Assembly: GCA_012845835.1 (NCBI GenBank)
Contig: JABAKD010000018.1
Location: 1,992,616-2,056,615 of the forward strand
Reading direction: 5' to 3'
Length of the DNA stretch: 64,000 nt
From: Undaria pinnatifida
Lineage: Eukaryota > Sar > Phaeophyceae > Laminariales > Alariaceae
The translations under genes and the position numbers were made by a program. Below, piece after piece: positions 50,361-63,925 of this stretch. Within the stretch, counting starts at the first letter, position 1. Each line of letters opens with the position of its first letter. Under the pieces are notes generated by a model. The model was not told the origin of the DNA and made no database searches. It was given only the letters and a program-made list of their open reading frames with translations.

Positions 50361-51614
50361 GCTCTCTAAGATATCTCCCCCCCCCCCCCCCCCCGGACCC
50401 CCTGTCACCATGGTGGTTATCGAGAAGATCACATTGTGCGGGGTTGAGAACCATAACTTCGCACAAGGGGAATGATTGCGTCACGTAGTGTGAACATGGT
50501 AAGGCATCCACGAGGCAGTTACAGGGTAATACCCATTACATTGCTGTCTCTGGAGTGGTCACACCAGAAAACAATGTAACGATTTGGCGCTGTTAACCAC
50601 ACGCAAGATAGTAGGCACAAGATGCCGACGTCCCTCTTACTAGCAGTTCTTCGAAGGATGCAGTTTGCCCTTCGTGCGACTCGTCGAACACCTCAAGGCG
50701 CTTCGCGCTCTTGGTGCAAGCAATGTCTGCGTGGTTGGTCAAAACCCGACGTGCTCCGTCCCGGCATAGCGGGGATGCGCGGGTCCGTGGTCATACGACT
50801 ACGATTATGCACAAACCGAGCGCCTGCCCCCCGCTGTACTCTAACGTACGTGCGTGTATTGTCCAAAAAGTCACGCCCATTGAAGCATATGCGATCCCAT
50901 GAACTTACATGCGCCGTAAAGTACAAAGAAACAGAAGGACACCGGACGTAATCCCCTCCGCATTGCGCCGGGATACCGATCGACCGAGAAGATATCGGTA
51001 AGTGGGGTGGTTGGAAAGAACGGAGGGTGTGTCGGGGAGGCAGTCCCTAGCCAAAACGTTTCCGGCAGACGGGGCTTCCGAACTTGAGGAAGAAGTACTG
51101 GTCCAGTCCAACAATCAGTATAAGGTCGATAAGAATAATGCTTGAAAAATGTTGCGAAACCCTCAGACTCTTAGAGAGAGGATGATAAATTATCATCCCC
51201 GGGTCAATTAATGAAATGTTTCAATCGCTTGATCTGTCTGCATGGACATACGATATCAACGAGTCTTGGGTTTGTGCTATGAACATAGAAGAACCGCGTG
51301 GCCTCAAATTCAGGTCGATCGAGCTGAAGTAACATTTATTTATTTTTTCCAACTCTTATTTGCCCCAAAAAACGTGCCCGTGCAGCGCTGTGATAAATAT
51401 ATCGTTCCAAGTCATCAGTGCCTTCAGAAAAAGTGCATTAAACTTATTGAAGGTGGACACTTCTAGCTTCAGCCCGAGAGCTCCTCTGCTACCGCCCGCT
51501 GCTGTGTCTCCAAAGATGCGTTGACCCTTTCCGCCATGTTATAGATCGTGTTCTCCTCGCACAGAGAGGTGGTTGGGTTCTACAAGACGCACTACGTGTT
51601 TAGTAGGGTGGGCC
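50361..51614. other. No recognisable gene
   Basis: C-run at 50378-50394. 'ggtcatacgactacgattatgcac' at about 50790 resembles 16129-16150, hinting at another low-copy repeat. No gene supported. Confidence 0.4.
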
Positions 51615-51930
51615 AGACGCGTGCTACACGGTGGTAGTAGAGTTGGCACCTTTCGGCTTTATTTTTGTGAATGACGGGGAGACTCCTTAATTAACCGGAA
51701 GTCGTGAAAATGACATTCATCATTCGTTCTTGTTTGTCGTTGTTGTTGTTTTTTATATACATACGTAGGTCATGGGTTGCTCATCACAAAAGCACTTTCA
51801 TTTTGATCAAACCCAGGACTTCGGCACGATATGTGGGGTATAGACGCGCCCCTCGAGCGACAAGCCTCCGCAGAAAAAACAAACAATGCTGAACCCGACG
51901 AAAAGTGATACCTCTAACGTAGCGCGCGTC
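51615..51930 (-). mobile_element. MITE-B copy 18, rearranged
   Basis: Starts GACGCGTGCTACACGG and ends CTCTAACGTAGCGCGCGTC. The right portion carries GACGAAAAGTGATACC, which normally belongs near the other end, so it may be a recombinant. Confidence 0.65.
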
Positions 51931-52002
51931 ATAATGCTGCCCGGCCAACGCGTGCTGCATACGGCACAGGCGCAAGACTTCGTTTCTGAAGCTCTCGTCG
52001 CG

Positions 52003-52255
52003 GCACGTGCTACGAAAAAGGTATACCTTTTTTGGACGAAACCTTTTTCTGAATGACGGGGCTCCTCAACCCAAAGTCGTCAAAAATAGGTTAGCGTTTG
52101 ATTCACCTTGCATACGCGGGCCGTGGGCGTTTTTCATCCGGTCCCAGTTATAATTTTTTTCTCGAAAACTATTTTTGGGAGAGAGGTCTTAAACTCCCGA
52201 ATTGCTCAAGGAATATCAGAAAAAGACGTGGTGCACCTCTATCGTAGCACGCGTC
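52003..52255 (-). mobile_element. MITE-B copy 19
   Basis: From GCACGTGCTACGAAAAAGG to CTCTATCGTAGCACGCGTC, 253 bp, with full landmarks. Confidence 0.82.
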
Positions 52256-52299
52256 TCGCTTGAAGAGCTCGATATATCTCGCTCAGAGATCGATCCAGA

Positions 52300-52623
52300 G
52301 ACGCGCGCTGCGACAGAGACCTGTGCACAGCACCTCTTTTTGGCCGAATCGTTTTCTGAATGGCGGGTTCGAATTATACCAATTTTTTCGCAACCATTTC
52401 CGTTGTATACCTAAGGCATGGGATTGCTCATTCTTAAGTAGCACTACTATTTTTGGCCAGGAAAGGGTTTTTGGGAGAGAAAAAAAAGGGCCCCCTTTAG
52501 AGCCCCAAAATCCCTCCCTATACTAAGTTCAAATGAACGTGTCCCCTAAACGGGTTAGCAGTGGCAAAGGCGTCAAGTGAGCAGGCCCAGAAAAAAGGGC
52601 CCCCTCTGCTGCAGCATGTGCCC
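52300..52623 (-). mobile_element. MITE-B copy 20, long variant
   Basis: From GACGCGCGCTGCGACAGAG to 'cccctctgctgcagcatgtgcc'. Carries an extra segment (CCTTTAGAGCCCCAAAATCC, about 52494) related to that in the copy at 3892-4225. Confidence 0.65.
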
Positions 52624-52986
52624 GGTGAAAATCGAAGGTGTCACCCCTACGATCAATCTGCCCGTGTCCATATATATACGTAAGCAACGACGACCTGAAG
52701 ATGATGGGTTAGCCCCCTTTGAGCCTCACCAGGGCAAACAACTATCGATGAAACAATGACGACACCACGGCTTGACCGGCCACCGCTAGTTGCCGATGGT
52801 AACATGGTGTCCGAACGACAGCAATGCAAAAGACTCTCTCGTACGAAACGGTGCAGCAATATCCCACTCGTACTCTACTACCACCTACGCTACTCGTAGA
52901 CGCTTGCAAGAGTATATCAACCAATCGTCGTTTTTTTTTGCTGTTGTTGTTGTTGCTGCTCAGGGGCCTCTCAGGGTTAAGGAATC

Positions 52987-53263
52987 GACGCGTGCTACGG
53001 TGGAGGTGCACCACTTTTTTTCTGAGGTTCTCCTCAATTTGGGAGCTTAAGATCTCTCCCAAGAAACTGATTTGGAGAACAATCAAAACTGCTACATACC
53101 GGATGAAAAATACCATGGCTTAGTTTGGTACACAATAAACAACAAGAATCATGCAAAAGAAAAATTTAAATGTCGTATTTGCGAACGATTGTGGGTTAAG
53201 GAGCCCCGTCATTCAGAACCCATTTTCGCCAAAAAAAGGTATACCTCAAATGTAGCACGCGTT
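52987..53263 (+). mobile_element. MITE-B copy 21, well preserved
   Basis: 277-bp forward copy from GACGCGTGCTACGGTGGAGG to CTCAAATGTAGCACGCGTT. Confidence 0.85.
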
Positions 53264-54879
53264 AAAATCAGCGAGGTATTTGAAACAAAACAGAATTGTA
53301 ACAAATAGAAAAAGCGCTCTGCCCCTAAGGTACGATGCGCGTCGGACACAAACTCTCTGCCCTCGGGAGGCCGGGCTTCATTGTTTGCACGACGACGTTT
53401 ATCGCCACTTTTTTCGATATTTGTTTTTTTTTTTCTCCCCTTCTGTGGGAAGCTCCAAATGTTTTTGTTACCCACATATATATGCGGAGACGGGGGGGGG
53501 GGGGAAGGGGGGGCACAACAACAACAGGAAAGAGCAAAAGAGTGAAGAAGAGGCAGCATGATAATTGCGCAGAGGATCTTTATCGTTTGATCGTAAAACG
53601 AAACAGAAGCAAACGCCCGGAGATCACAGCAGCTTGAGTTTGCAATCTCATGCAATGCACGATGGAAGAAGGAGCCAATGTTTTGCACGTGTACACGCAC
53701 AAACTCTACATCAACTCTATGATACTACTCGAGAATAACGTACCTGAATCGTCCATCTTACTATAGTCTGCCGTATGTGGCGTGCATTAAAATATGAACA
53801 TGAAAGCATAGTCTACACCACCTTTAAAATAGCGACGGCAGAGAGCGAAAGATAACATTGCGACCTCGAGATCCCTTTAGTGCGACCTGGGAACGACGGG
53901 ATGTGCAACAACTCTCTTTAACATAGTATGACGGAGAGGTTGGAGGCCCACGAAACAGACAGGCCGACCTCTTCATCTGTAAAATAATAGAACATGCTGC
54001 TCGTGCGCCTGCTCGAGCCTATCTCTCGATGCAGCCTAAACATTGCCGGCATGCTGGATTGAAATCCCCTCTGCTGCGACACATAATGCATTGCTGGGTG
54101 GAAAGCAAAAGGCTTACCCCTTAACTGTACCAATACTACTGTGTAATGCGGACGACTGGACGTTCGACGAATGCGTCGAACAGCAGTAGCGAAGAAAGAA
54201 ACTCGATGTGAGTTGCAAGTTGCAGGTGACAGAGAGCAAAGAGGAGCAGGGGTTTTGGATCGGAGCGTGCAGCAGGGAGCACGGTAAATAGGAGATGTAC
54301 ATCTCATCAAGCAACAGCAGCAGCAGTGATATAGGTTCCACCCGACGTCAACTGTTGTACCACTCATTGCTTGTTTCCGCGTACAAGGGAGCGGACATGT
54401 TCAAGGAAGGCGATCGATCCATGACGAAGGCTGGTAATAGGACTTGTTGCTTGAGAAAAAGGGAGCGTTGTCGTGTGGGCACCATGCATTTTATCTACTT
54501 CGCCAAGCCAAATACGCGCTACAATGCAGGCCTTCACGGGAGTTCAGGGCGTCTACCCTATACCAGGTACATATTATAGTCTGAATTAGACTTTTGGTAG
54601 CAAAGTTCAATTCCTGACTTCAACCAAGCCGGATGCTGACATCAGTAGGAAATACGAAACCCGGACTACCAGCAGGCCGTATTGCATTTCGTGTAAACCA
54701 CGCCTCGAGTTGCTTTCGCAAGAAGAAATCCGCATGAAGAGACAGCATCGCAATTTATTAGGTGCATGTAACAGTTAGATTTCTTGACCTATACTCTTGT
54801 GCGCAAAATCATACCGCCGGCAGTACTCACAGCCGGCACTAGAGAGGGAGGACCACTACCACACTGTACATAACGTATA
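53264..54879. other. No supportable gene
   Basis: G-run at 53491-53510. Frames on both strands (53209-53700, 53918-54367, 54295-54579) overlap and lack domains. Confidence 0.4.
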
Positions 54880-55801
54880 GATACATGGCGATGCCGGCAT
54901 GGCGCATGGTACTGGCTGGCAGTAATGTTCTTGTTCCGGGGATGGCGAGTTGCATTCATCTCGTCATGGCTGTCTCCTTTCCTCGGATTGAGTTAGACTC
55001 CTTGTGGCTCTCGTCGTCTTCCGCTGCATCATTCGGGGAGTACAATATTGAATGGTTTTTACATGCCTCAACCGGCTCTGACGTTGTGCGCATACAATAC
55101 CTAAAATTATGCTCTATTCACGCTGGTTTGCGGCGCATTGTCCGTACGCTTCGTTTGCAGGCGGCAAAACGCACTCACTTCGTCGCTTCCTTCTCTCCTT
55201 AGCAACGTGGGTTGTTTTTTCCTTGCGCTCTTGTTCAATACATTGTATCACCCAGGGAGTTCAGCCATAGCGGCGTCTACAGTGTGCCTGACTGCCTCAG
55301 CTGGCTCCGACGCACATATAAACACATAGCTGCAGAGTTTATTTGCTGGCGTACCGGTGCTGGTTATTACACGTCTTTGTTGCGTGGGCGGCGACATGCA
55401 TCCACTTCGTGGTTGCCTTCTTTTCCCAGGGTAGGTTTCGTTTTTTTTTCCTTGCGCGCTCGTTGTGTGTCGTGTCATCTAGGAAAAACAGCCGACCTAT
55501 CAACAACTGTGGCTCATCCCCGCACGGTAAGGGGCTGTAGTTGTTGGACCAACTAGTAATGTACACCTGTCCGATTGAGCACCCTCAACTGAGGAACTAC
55601 CGGTTGTATACCGTAGTCAAGTCATTTCACGAGTACATATATATTATAGGACTAAGGCATATGGAAGCAAGTGGTGGGGTTGTGCGAGCGAATGAATGCC
55701 TTCGAGTTCATTCTTCGGGTGAGATGTTGGGCTACCTCCTCATTCGTGCTAGGAGTTCAGGGTGAACTGATGCTGCATGCACCCCTACCCCTACCGTGTG
55801 A

Positions 55802-56079
55802 ATTGATTCTACGATAGCCCCCACACACAGACATACACCAAGCGATTTTCTTTAGCAAAGCGTTTCCTGCCTGCTCGATACATCAAAAAGGATGCTAATA
55901 TTATAGATGAAAAAAACATGTTCTTCACGCATTTTCTTGCTTGCACGCGAGACTACCGAACAACCACGTCGGTGTGGCAAAGGGCAGACCGAATCTCACG
56001 AGATTCGGCCAGAGAAGCTAGTTTGAACACCGGCGATTTCGTTACACAAAGGTTGGGGAGGGCTACCATAAGAACGACT
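55802..56079 (+). mobile_element. MITE-A copy 10
   Basis: From ATTGATTCTACGATAGCCCC to GGGCTACCATAAGAACGACT, 278 bp. Flanks CCGTGTGA (55794-55801) and CCGTGTTG (56080-56087) share six of eight bases, a probable 8-bp duplication. Confidence 0.88.
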
Positions 56080-56169
56080 CCGTGTTGGATGGCTCTAGAA
56101 GTTTTTACAGTGCTGTGCACATCGTCTGAAGGGGTTGTGAAGATAGGACCCAGGCTAGTGTTGGGGGGG

Positions 56170-56460
56170 GTCACTTTTGGGGGCTTCTTTTGCAGTGACT
56201 CGCGCATGGGATCACTCGCGCGAGTCCTCCCCCCCCCCCCGGTTCCTATGTGCGGTCTTATGCGTTCATGACTGCTTTGGGTTTGCGACATGAATCCGCG
56301 CAATGAAATTATAAGCCACGACATGAATCTACGCATTGGAAAAATAAGCCACGAACGCGCCAAACAAACCTCCTGAATAATTTCTATCCGTGACGTACAG
56401 AGTCGCTCCTGCAAGTGATGAAAACCCGGAAGTGCAAAAGGGTGTACCCCACCCTACCGT
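56170..56460 (-). mobile_element. Family-C element without array expansion
   Basis: TTTTGCAGTGACTCGCGC, palindrome CACTCGCGCGAGT, C-run, 'gcgacatgaatccgcgcaatg' (twice), 'acagagtcgctcctgcaagtgatgaaaacccgg' and the end CCCCACCCTACCGTAGAC. It shows the unexpanded GTGATGAAAA segment where the 17.4-kb copy has its 8-bp array. Confidence 0.65.
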
Positions 56461-57351
56461 AGACATTTTTGCATGCTCACACAGAAACACATACTTCTAT
56501 AGAGCCAGCACAACAAGCTTCGCCTTCGGGATTTGGTAGGGTTGAAATCGCCGGGATCTCGCGAGTTGAAGGGGGGGGGGGGGCTCTTGAAAAAACTGCG
56601 TTAAGAAAAAAAAATTCTCAAGTAACCCAGACCAACCCAAACTGCCACTCACTACCCGTCCTAAAAAGTAGAATATGCCTTTAAACAACAATACAAAAAA
56701 CAAAGCGTTGCTTGTATACCCGCGCACATACATGGCGGTACTACATGTTACTGATTGTCGTGTCGCGTGTTACTGGTTTGCCTGTGCGGTTTGGTTGGGG
56801 GCGGGAAAATACATTCACTTTTTTTGCGGCTACCTCTTGTATCTTCTCGATATGTACGTATGTTTTCCTTGCGCTCTCGTCACTCCCCTACCTATGTGGC
56901 ATCCGGGGCAAGCAGTAGCGTTCACAGTGCGCACACCGGCCCTACAGGTTACGATAACATGCACAAACACAAATTCCTGTCGACGCAGCCAATAAGGTAT
57001 ACACGTGCTGGAGCGATACCTTTTGTTTTTGCGGGTGGAGAGCTACCACCACATACAATAGTAGTAGTGCTTCGCATTCTACAGGTGCATTTTCTCCATG
57101 GAGTGAGTCTTTTTCCTTGCGTTCTTGTTCTCTAGAGTATACCAATCCGCCGGGCAGTGGTAGAATAATATTCAAGGTGCGTATGCTGATACTTGGGGCA
57201 GATGCGTGCTTGCCTATGTTGTCTTAAACTTTTGTACTGAGCAGCATTCATCATGTTGTTGCGGATGGCGCGCTTCGACATGTACATTGTTATTTGCTGC
57301 GTTTTTTTCCTACTGGAGGGAGTGGTTTTTCCTTGCGTCCTCGTTTTTCTC

Positions 57352-57470
57352 TGCTGCTAGCGACGCACGCTACGCATACGGTAGAGGTAGAGAGAGGTGG
57401 ACTATTCTTTTCTGAGGTACCTCACTTGAAGAGTTCCATTGCCGTTCCCAAAAAAGATCCAAGGGAAAAT
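57352..57470 (+). repeat. Partial MITE-B inside family E
   Basis: GCGACGCACGCTACGCATACGGTAGAGG, then 'tttctgaggtacctcacttgaagag', the left part of MITE-B. Related partial copies are at 57950-58075, 58160-58255 and 59322-59480. Confidence 0.6.
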
Positions 57471-58464
57471 AAACAGCGTTTTCTCGGTGAGCAGCCTCAA
57501 GAAGTGGTGTTCACAGCGCGAAAAAATTGTCCTACAGGCTACGACAGCATGCACATACACAAATAAAGGCCTTTTATGTCGACGTAGCCCATATGGTACT
57601 AGCCGGGGCGAAAGGTTTTGTTGTTGCGGGTGGCGAGTTACGATACTACTGTGTATTCGATCTCTACAGCTAGCTGCCTTTTCAACTTGGGATGTATGAG
57701 CCTGTTTCCTTGCTCTCTCGTTCTCAAGTGGAACAACCGGGCGGCAGTACTATAATGATATTCACGGTGCGTATACTGATAGTTCGGGCAGATATATGTC
57801 TGCCTAGGTTGGCATCAAATTTTGTACCGAGAAGCATTCATGATGTTGCGGGTGGCGCGCTTCAACATGTATGTACATCGTTATTTCCTGCGTTCTTTCC
57901 TACTGGAGGGAGTGTTTTTTCCTTGCGTCCGCGTTTTTTTCTGCTGGCGACGCATGCCACGTATACGGTAGAAGAGGTGGACTCACTCGTGCTGCAAAAA
58001 AGGTAACACTTGTCGTCTGAAATGGCTTCTGCATGACGGGGATCCTTAACCCAAAATCGTCGAAAATTGACCATTATTATGCTTTGCACATGTACATCGT
58101 TATTTTCTGCGATCTTTCCTAGTTAGTGTTTTTGCCTTGGGTCCTCGGTTTTCTGTATTGGCGACGCACGTTATACGGTAGAGGTGAACGGTTCCTTTCT
58201 GAGGTACCTATATCACTTGAAGAGTTCCACTGCCGCCTTCTCACGAAAAAAAATGATCTCTGGGGAAAACGAACGGTCGGTGCTGACCCGATGAACAACA
58301 CCCCAAGAAGTAGTGCTCATCACAGCCAGTAGTGCACAAAACGACTCTGCAGGCTATGATAGCATGCACATACATAAACGCCTATTACGTCGACGTAGCC
58401 ACATACATATGGTATATACTTGCTGGCGATAAGTCTGTTGTTGCGTGTGGCGAGCTACTACGAC

Positions 58465-59028
<564 letters not shown>

Positions 59029-59599
59029 GCATTCACATTCTACAGCTAGTTGCCTTTTCTTCTGGAACGAGCCTGTTTCGTTGCGTTCTCGTCCCCCAGA
59101 GTGTACCATCCGCCGGCCAGAAGTAGGATAATATTCAGGGTGCGTATGCTGGCTCTACGGGCAGACGCCTAAATAGATGTTGGCATGAACCTTTGTACCG
59201 AGTACCATTCATGTTGTTGCGGGCGGCACGCTACAACATATTGGTATGTGCATCGCTATTTGCTGTCTTATTTCCTGCTGGCGAGAGTGTTTTTTTCTCT
59301 GCGTCTTCGATTACGGTCCTTCTAGCGACGCACGCTACGTACGGTAGACGTGGACTACCTTTTTTCTGAGGTGCCTCAATTGAGGACCTCCGCTGTTACG
59401 ACGCGTGCTGACGAAGAGGTACAGTACCTCCTGTTGGCCCGAACTATTTTCTGGTCGGCGTGGGGCTCCTTATCCCAAACCTGTCCGAATGAATGTTCAT
59501 GTGTTTTGCAGCATATCATTTTTTCATACCTCGGCCAACGAGTCTGTTCATCATCATCATCGAGTTTCCGCTCTTACTTCACTCAAAGGTCAGTTCTTG

Positions 59600-59912
59600 G
59601 GTGACTTATTATAGAGCTCTCCGGGAGAGGAGCATCGGGAAGACACAATGAATGGTGCGTGCACACCTCTACCCGCCGTGTGGCGCGGTTCTTACCTCTC
59701 CCAAGAACAACTCATCTGGGGGAAAACAAAAGTATAGTGCTATATATACTACAACCCGATGAACAACCCCATGGCACAACGAAGATTGTGTCTTGAAATA
59801 GTGAAAATTCCGACGATTTTGGGTTAAGAAACACCCCGTCATTCAGAAAGCGTTTTCGCCAAAAAAACGGTATAGCTGAATACATTTATCGTTGCATGTG
59901 TCTACAGTGTTA
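59600..59912 (+). mobile_element. MITE-B copy 22, 5' part mixed
   Basis: Clear right half: 'aacccgatgaacaaccccatgg', 'gacgattttgggttaagaaacaccccgtcattcag', TTATCGTTGCATGTGTC. The left half overlaps family-E and MITE-B fragments. Confidence 0.6.
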
Positions 59913-60029
59913 CTGGCATACTGTACTGACCATGGGATACGAAGGTTTACGTACGCTTAACGCTTTACAACAAGTAGTATACAGAATATATCTATCAATG
60001 TACACATATTATATAAATAAATAAAAAAT

Positions 60030-61020
60030 CGAAGTCTGCCAAATTCAAAGTAATAAGCACCTCCACGCACTTGGTTCCAAGGAGAGTCATCCATGCCGCT
60101 GCTTCAATTCACCACCCCCCCCCCCCCTCAACGCCCCCTTCTTCCCTACCACCCGCAAAATCGCCTAGGCTTAGCACCACGCGTGTAGCAAACCCCTGCA
60201 TCTATGCGACCTAAAGCTGTTTCAAAAACCCCTTTCGCCCCCCTCCACCCCCCCCTCCCGACCCCACCCTCTCGAACACTCCGCCCTCTCCTCACTGGTT
60301 GTGCGACCTACAGCATATACATGATAAACTGATGCATTATTTCCACAACCGTCAGATATATCTTCTTGAATGATTTGTAGTTTCCACGCACAGATTGAGC
60401 TGCCCCGCGCCCGTCCCGCCCTCACCCCCCCCCCCCCGCTCCCTCTTGATCAAACCCAGGCCCCCACGTTCTTAAGAACTCCGCCCTTCCCTCACCGTTT
60501 ATTCCACTGTTTACAGATTCACTTGATAAACTGATGCATTTCCTTTCACGGAGATCTGTCAAATTTTGTCCCCCTCAGAAACGGGTCCTACATTTTTTTT
60601 TTTTAATCTTTCGGCGGATGGGGAAAAATAAAGCTTTACGTAGCTCACCACACTTCCACGTATTTTCATACGCGTCGTGTGTCGATTTAACTCAGTTGAG
60701 CTTTTTTTGCAGCCCAACGCCAGCTGGCGCACCCTTCGGGTCCCATTGTAGGACAGTTTCCGCGCACAGACTGACTAACACCACCCTGTTGACCCTGATA
60801 GCTACACTGTGGTTGCAAGGGGAGTCGCCGACCTATATCCCTAATGAGGACACACAACCCGCAACACGCGCGATCGGAGTATCACACACAGTTTACAATG
60901 GCAAATTCGACGAAATCTTCGGTCTCACAGCTGTATTATTTACAATTTTACAAAATCAACAAACACTACTTTATTTAAGCTGTGAGATCGACGGTGACTT
61001 TTTTTTTGGAAAGACACCTT
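60030..61020 (+). mobile_element. Family-D long forward arm
   Basis: Aligns with 35020-35830 in the same order, ending with the terminal block near 60930 (CGGTCTCACAGCTG) and a further inverted/direct pair of ends at 60980-61030. The opposite arm is at 61225-61550, so the pair forms a foldback. Confidence 0.7.
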
Positions 61021-61077
61021 CGATCTCACAGCTTACTTAGTAAGTGTATTGTTATTCATTACATTATAAACAATAAA

Positions 61078-61160
61078 ATGTATTTTTATTTATTATTAGT
61101 GTATTTTTTATTATTTTTAGTGTATTTTTATTTATTATTAGTGTATTTTTATTTATTAAA
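61078..61160. repeat. AT-rich tandem repeat
   Basis: Units of about 29 bases containing TTAGTGTATTTTTATTTATTA, about 3 copies, in the centre of the family-D foldback. Confidence 0.8.
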
Positions 61161-61224
61161 GTACAAAAAAAATTGCAGTATATATTAAATCATATTAATA
61201 CTAATAACTAAAAATACACTACAA

Positions 61225-61550
61225 CGACAGCTGTGAGATCGAAGATTGCGTCGAAACTCATCTTTGCAAGCTGTGTGTGATACTCCGATCGCGCGTATTA
61301 CGGGTTGTGTATAGGTCGGCGACTCCCCTTTGTTAAGTTACGGCCACTAAGCCTTATGACACCTTGCAACTACAGTGTAGATTGTATCAGGGTCGACAGG
61401 GTGATGTTAATCAACCAGTGCGCGGAAGATAAAAAATCCGTTTTTGGAGGGACAAAATATGACAGCTGTGGCAGGAAATGCATCAGTTTATCAAGTATAT
61501 CCTTTAGGTCGTATAACCGGTGAGCGGGGAGGGCGGAGTTAAAAAACAAA
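61225..61550 (-). mobile_element. Family-D reverse arm
   Basis: Begins AGCTGTGAGATCGAAGATTG, then GCAAGCTGTGTGTGATACTC, CGCGCGTATTACGGGTTGTG, 'tataggtcggcgactcccc', 'gtcgacagggtgatgttaatc', 'gcatcagtttatcaag' and 'gtataaccggtgagcggggagggcgg'. Inverse of 60280-60930, shorter. Confidence 0.75.
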
Positions 61551-63204
61551 AACAAAAACCGGGGGTCGGGGGCGAAAAAGACGGGGGTGTGATACCGGTA
61601 CAGCCTATAGTACTTGTTGGTGATACATTGTTATTGCAGGCAGGGGGCTTGTGTGCACTTCGTTCGCTTGGTGCCGTTCTTTCTTTGGAACGAAATCTAT
61701 TTCACTTCATTTTATCTACTCGTACATACAGTTACTAGTAGCAGTGTATTTAGTGGGCATACTGTACGATACTGACGTTTCGAGTTGTATGAGGGTATGC
61801 GCTTAGAGCTTTGCACGTGCACAGGAAACAATGCACGAAGCGAACACGCATATCATACTGACTGGTGCAACGTATGATAGAGTACTGGATATGGTGGCGC
61901 AGTTAAGTCGCAGGCAATTTGATATATGTATATATATGTCGTTGCGTGCTGCCTTCTCTCCTTGGCGTGAGCTTTGATCTATGCGCTCTCGTTTTCTCGG
62001 GTGATTTTGGTGGGTCTAGGTACTTACTTGCTCTATGAGCTGCGACGCTGTGCATATAGGGTGTTCCATGTGCGTGCACGACGCCGGCGAAGCGCGTGGT
62101 ACTGGCTGGCGATGCTCATTATTTGAGGCGGGTGGCAAGCTAAATATATTATGCGTGGTTACTTGCTGCCTTAATTCCAGGCAAAGAAGGGGGGGCATCC
62201 ATGAGCTCTCTCGTATTCTCCAGCGGATCAATCGGCACGCTGTACTTGTGTTTCGATACAAAGCAGAGATGATACACATGCATATATGATGGCGGCACGG
62301 CCTATAGTACTAGCTGGTGGCATATTACGTTGCGCGCAACTGGATGTATACATTGTATACATTCGAAGTACACATACACATACATGATGGCGGCACAGCC
62401 TACAGTAGTACTGGCCGGTGGCACATTATGTTGCGCGCAACTGGCTGTATACACTTCGTTTCTTGCTGCCTACTTCCCTTGGGATGAAAATCTTGGGTGC
62501 ACTCTCGTTTTAACGTGAGCACACCGTACTGCCTATACATGTATGTAAGATTGAACGTAGGAAATCTGGGCTTTGTGGAGTGGGAATGAATTTTAAATAT
62601 ATTTGGAAGGCGAGTTTATGCGGGGATATTTCAAAACGAGATATCTAGCGGTGAGCTCGATCATTCAGGAGAGAAGGAAGGTACAGGGAACTGGTGGGTG
62701 TTTGTTCAGCACGTACGGAACCGCTTCTGTTTTGAGGTGGGAGATTGGAGGCGGATGATGCCATGCGCTTAGGGCGTTGCATGCACATGCACAAGATGCC
62801 GTCGAAGCGTACGGCACTGACAGACGGTGCTTTTGTGTTGCGGGCGGCGAACTGCGCACGCTTTTCAGGTTTTGCTGACCGTATCTTCTCTCCTTCTGGA
62901 GAAAGTGCTACTTTCCTTGCGCTCTTGTTTCTTCCAGAAGAGTGTTGTTCGTATCATTTATTTCTGAATCAGTCTGCCAAGGTATGTGCTTCGGAATTTT
63001 CCACGTGAACAATAAGATACGAAGTTGTACGCATAGTCTACACATACATGACACACCGGCACGCAACCTGCAGTACTTGCTGGTGGCTCCCTTCCCTGTT
63101 GTTGCGGGCAATTAGCCGTACACGCTTCGTTGCTTGCTACCGTCTGTCCTTAGAACGAGGTTTTCCCTGCGTTATAGCCAGTGTTTATCGAGGACATACT
63201 GAAC

Positions 63205-63310
63205 TGAGCCGGTTGCCCCGCTGGTCTGCTAGTAGTAGTGGTAAAACTCGAACACTATCAATACCAAGGCTGGAAGTCGTCACAGGTTCAAATACCGGTA
63301 TTATGGAGAT
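63205..63310 (+). other. tRNA-like sequence, probably a pseudogene or SINE head
   Basis: GTTGCCCCGCTGGTCTGC resembles a box A region and CAGGTTCAAATACC a box B, about 70 bases apart. I cannot fold a clean acceptor stem, so I do not call a tRNA gene. Confidence 0.3.
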
Positions 63311-63819
63311 TTTCATTTATTTCCCAGACACACCAACTGCCGAGAGCGCTCTCGTAGCGCACAATTCGACGCGAGTCGTGACAAGGGAATAAAGTGTTGT
63401 TGCTGAATTGCTCTTGTCATGAAAACGAAGGCGCATACCATAGTGGGGCGGGGAGACGACGTCTACGGAAAGAGAGGGACAAAAGAAAAATAATGCGAAT
63501 AAAATAGATGGGATGAGAAAAAATATAATAACTGACTTCTTTGGGGTACGAGAGTATGCGCTTGGAGCTTTACGGAACTGCTTAATAAAAATGTCGATTT
63601 CCTGAACGGCCTCCATTTGTTTTTTGCTTCCCACACTAACTTCACTATAGTCTCCTCTCCGGGCGGCTAAGCGTGGACTCGGATGCCTGAAACAGCGTTT
63701 CTCAGCGCTTTCTCAGATTTTTTCTCTTCATAATTCAACACCACATACTACCCGCACTACTACATGCACCAGGTTAGCCCAGCTATATATATATAGCTCA
63801 GCAACGCAGCGCAGCGCCG

Positions 63820-63925
63820 CGGGGTGCCATGCGGTGCCGTGTGCTGCCGTGCGGTGCCGTGCGGTGCGGTGCGGTGCCGTGCCGTACCTTGCCCTACGCT
63901 GCGGTGCCGTGTCGTGTTGCGTTGT
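63820..63925. repeat. GCGGTGCCGT-type minisatellite
   Basis: About ten imperfect decamers (GTGCCGTGCG variants) over about 100 bases. Confidence 0.85.
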
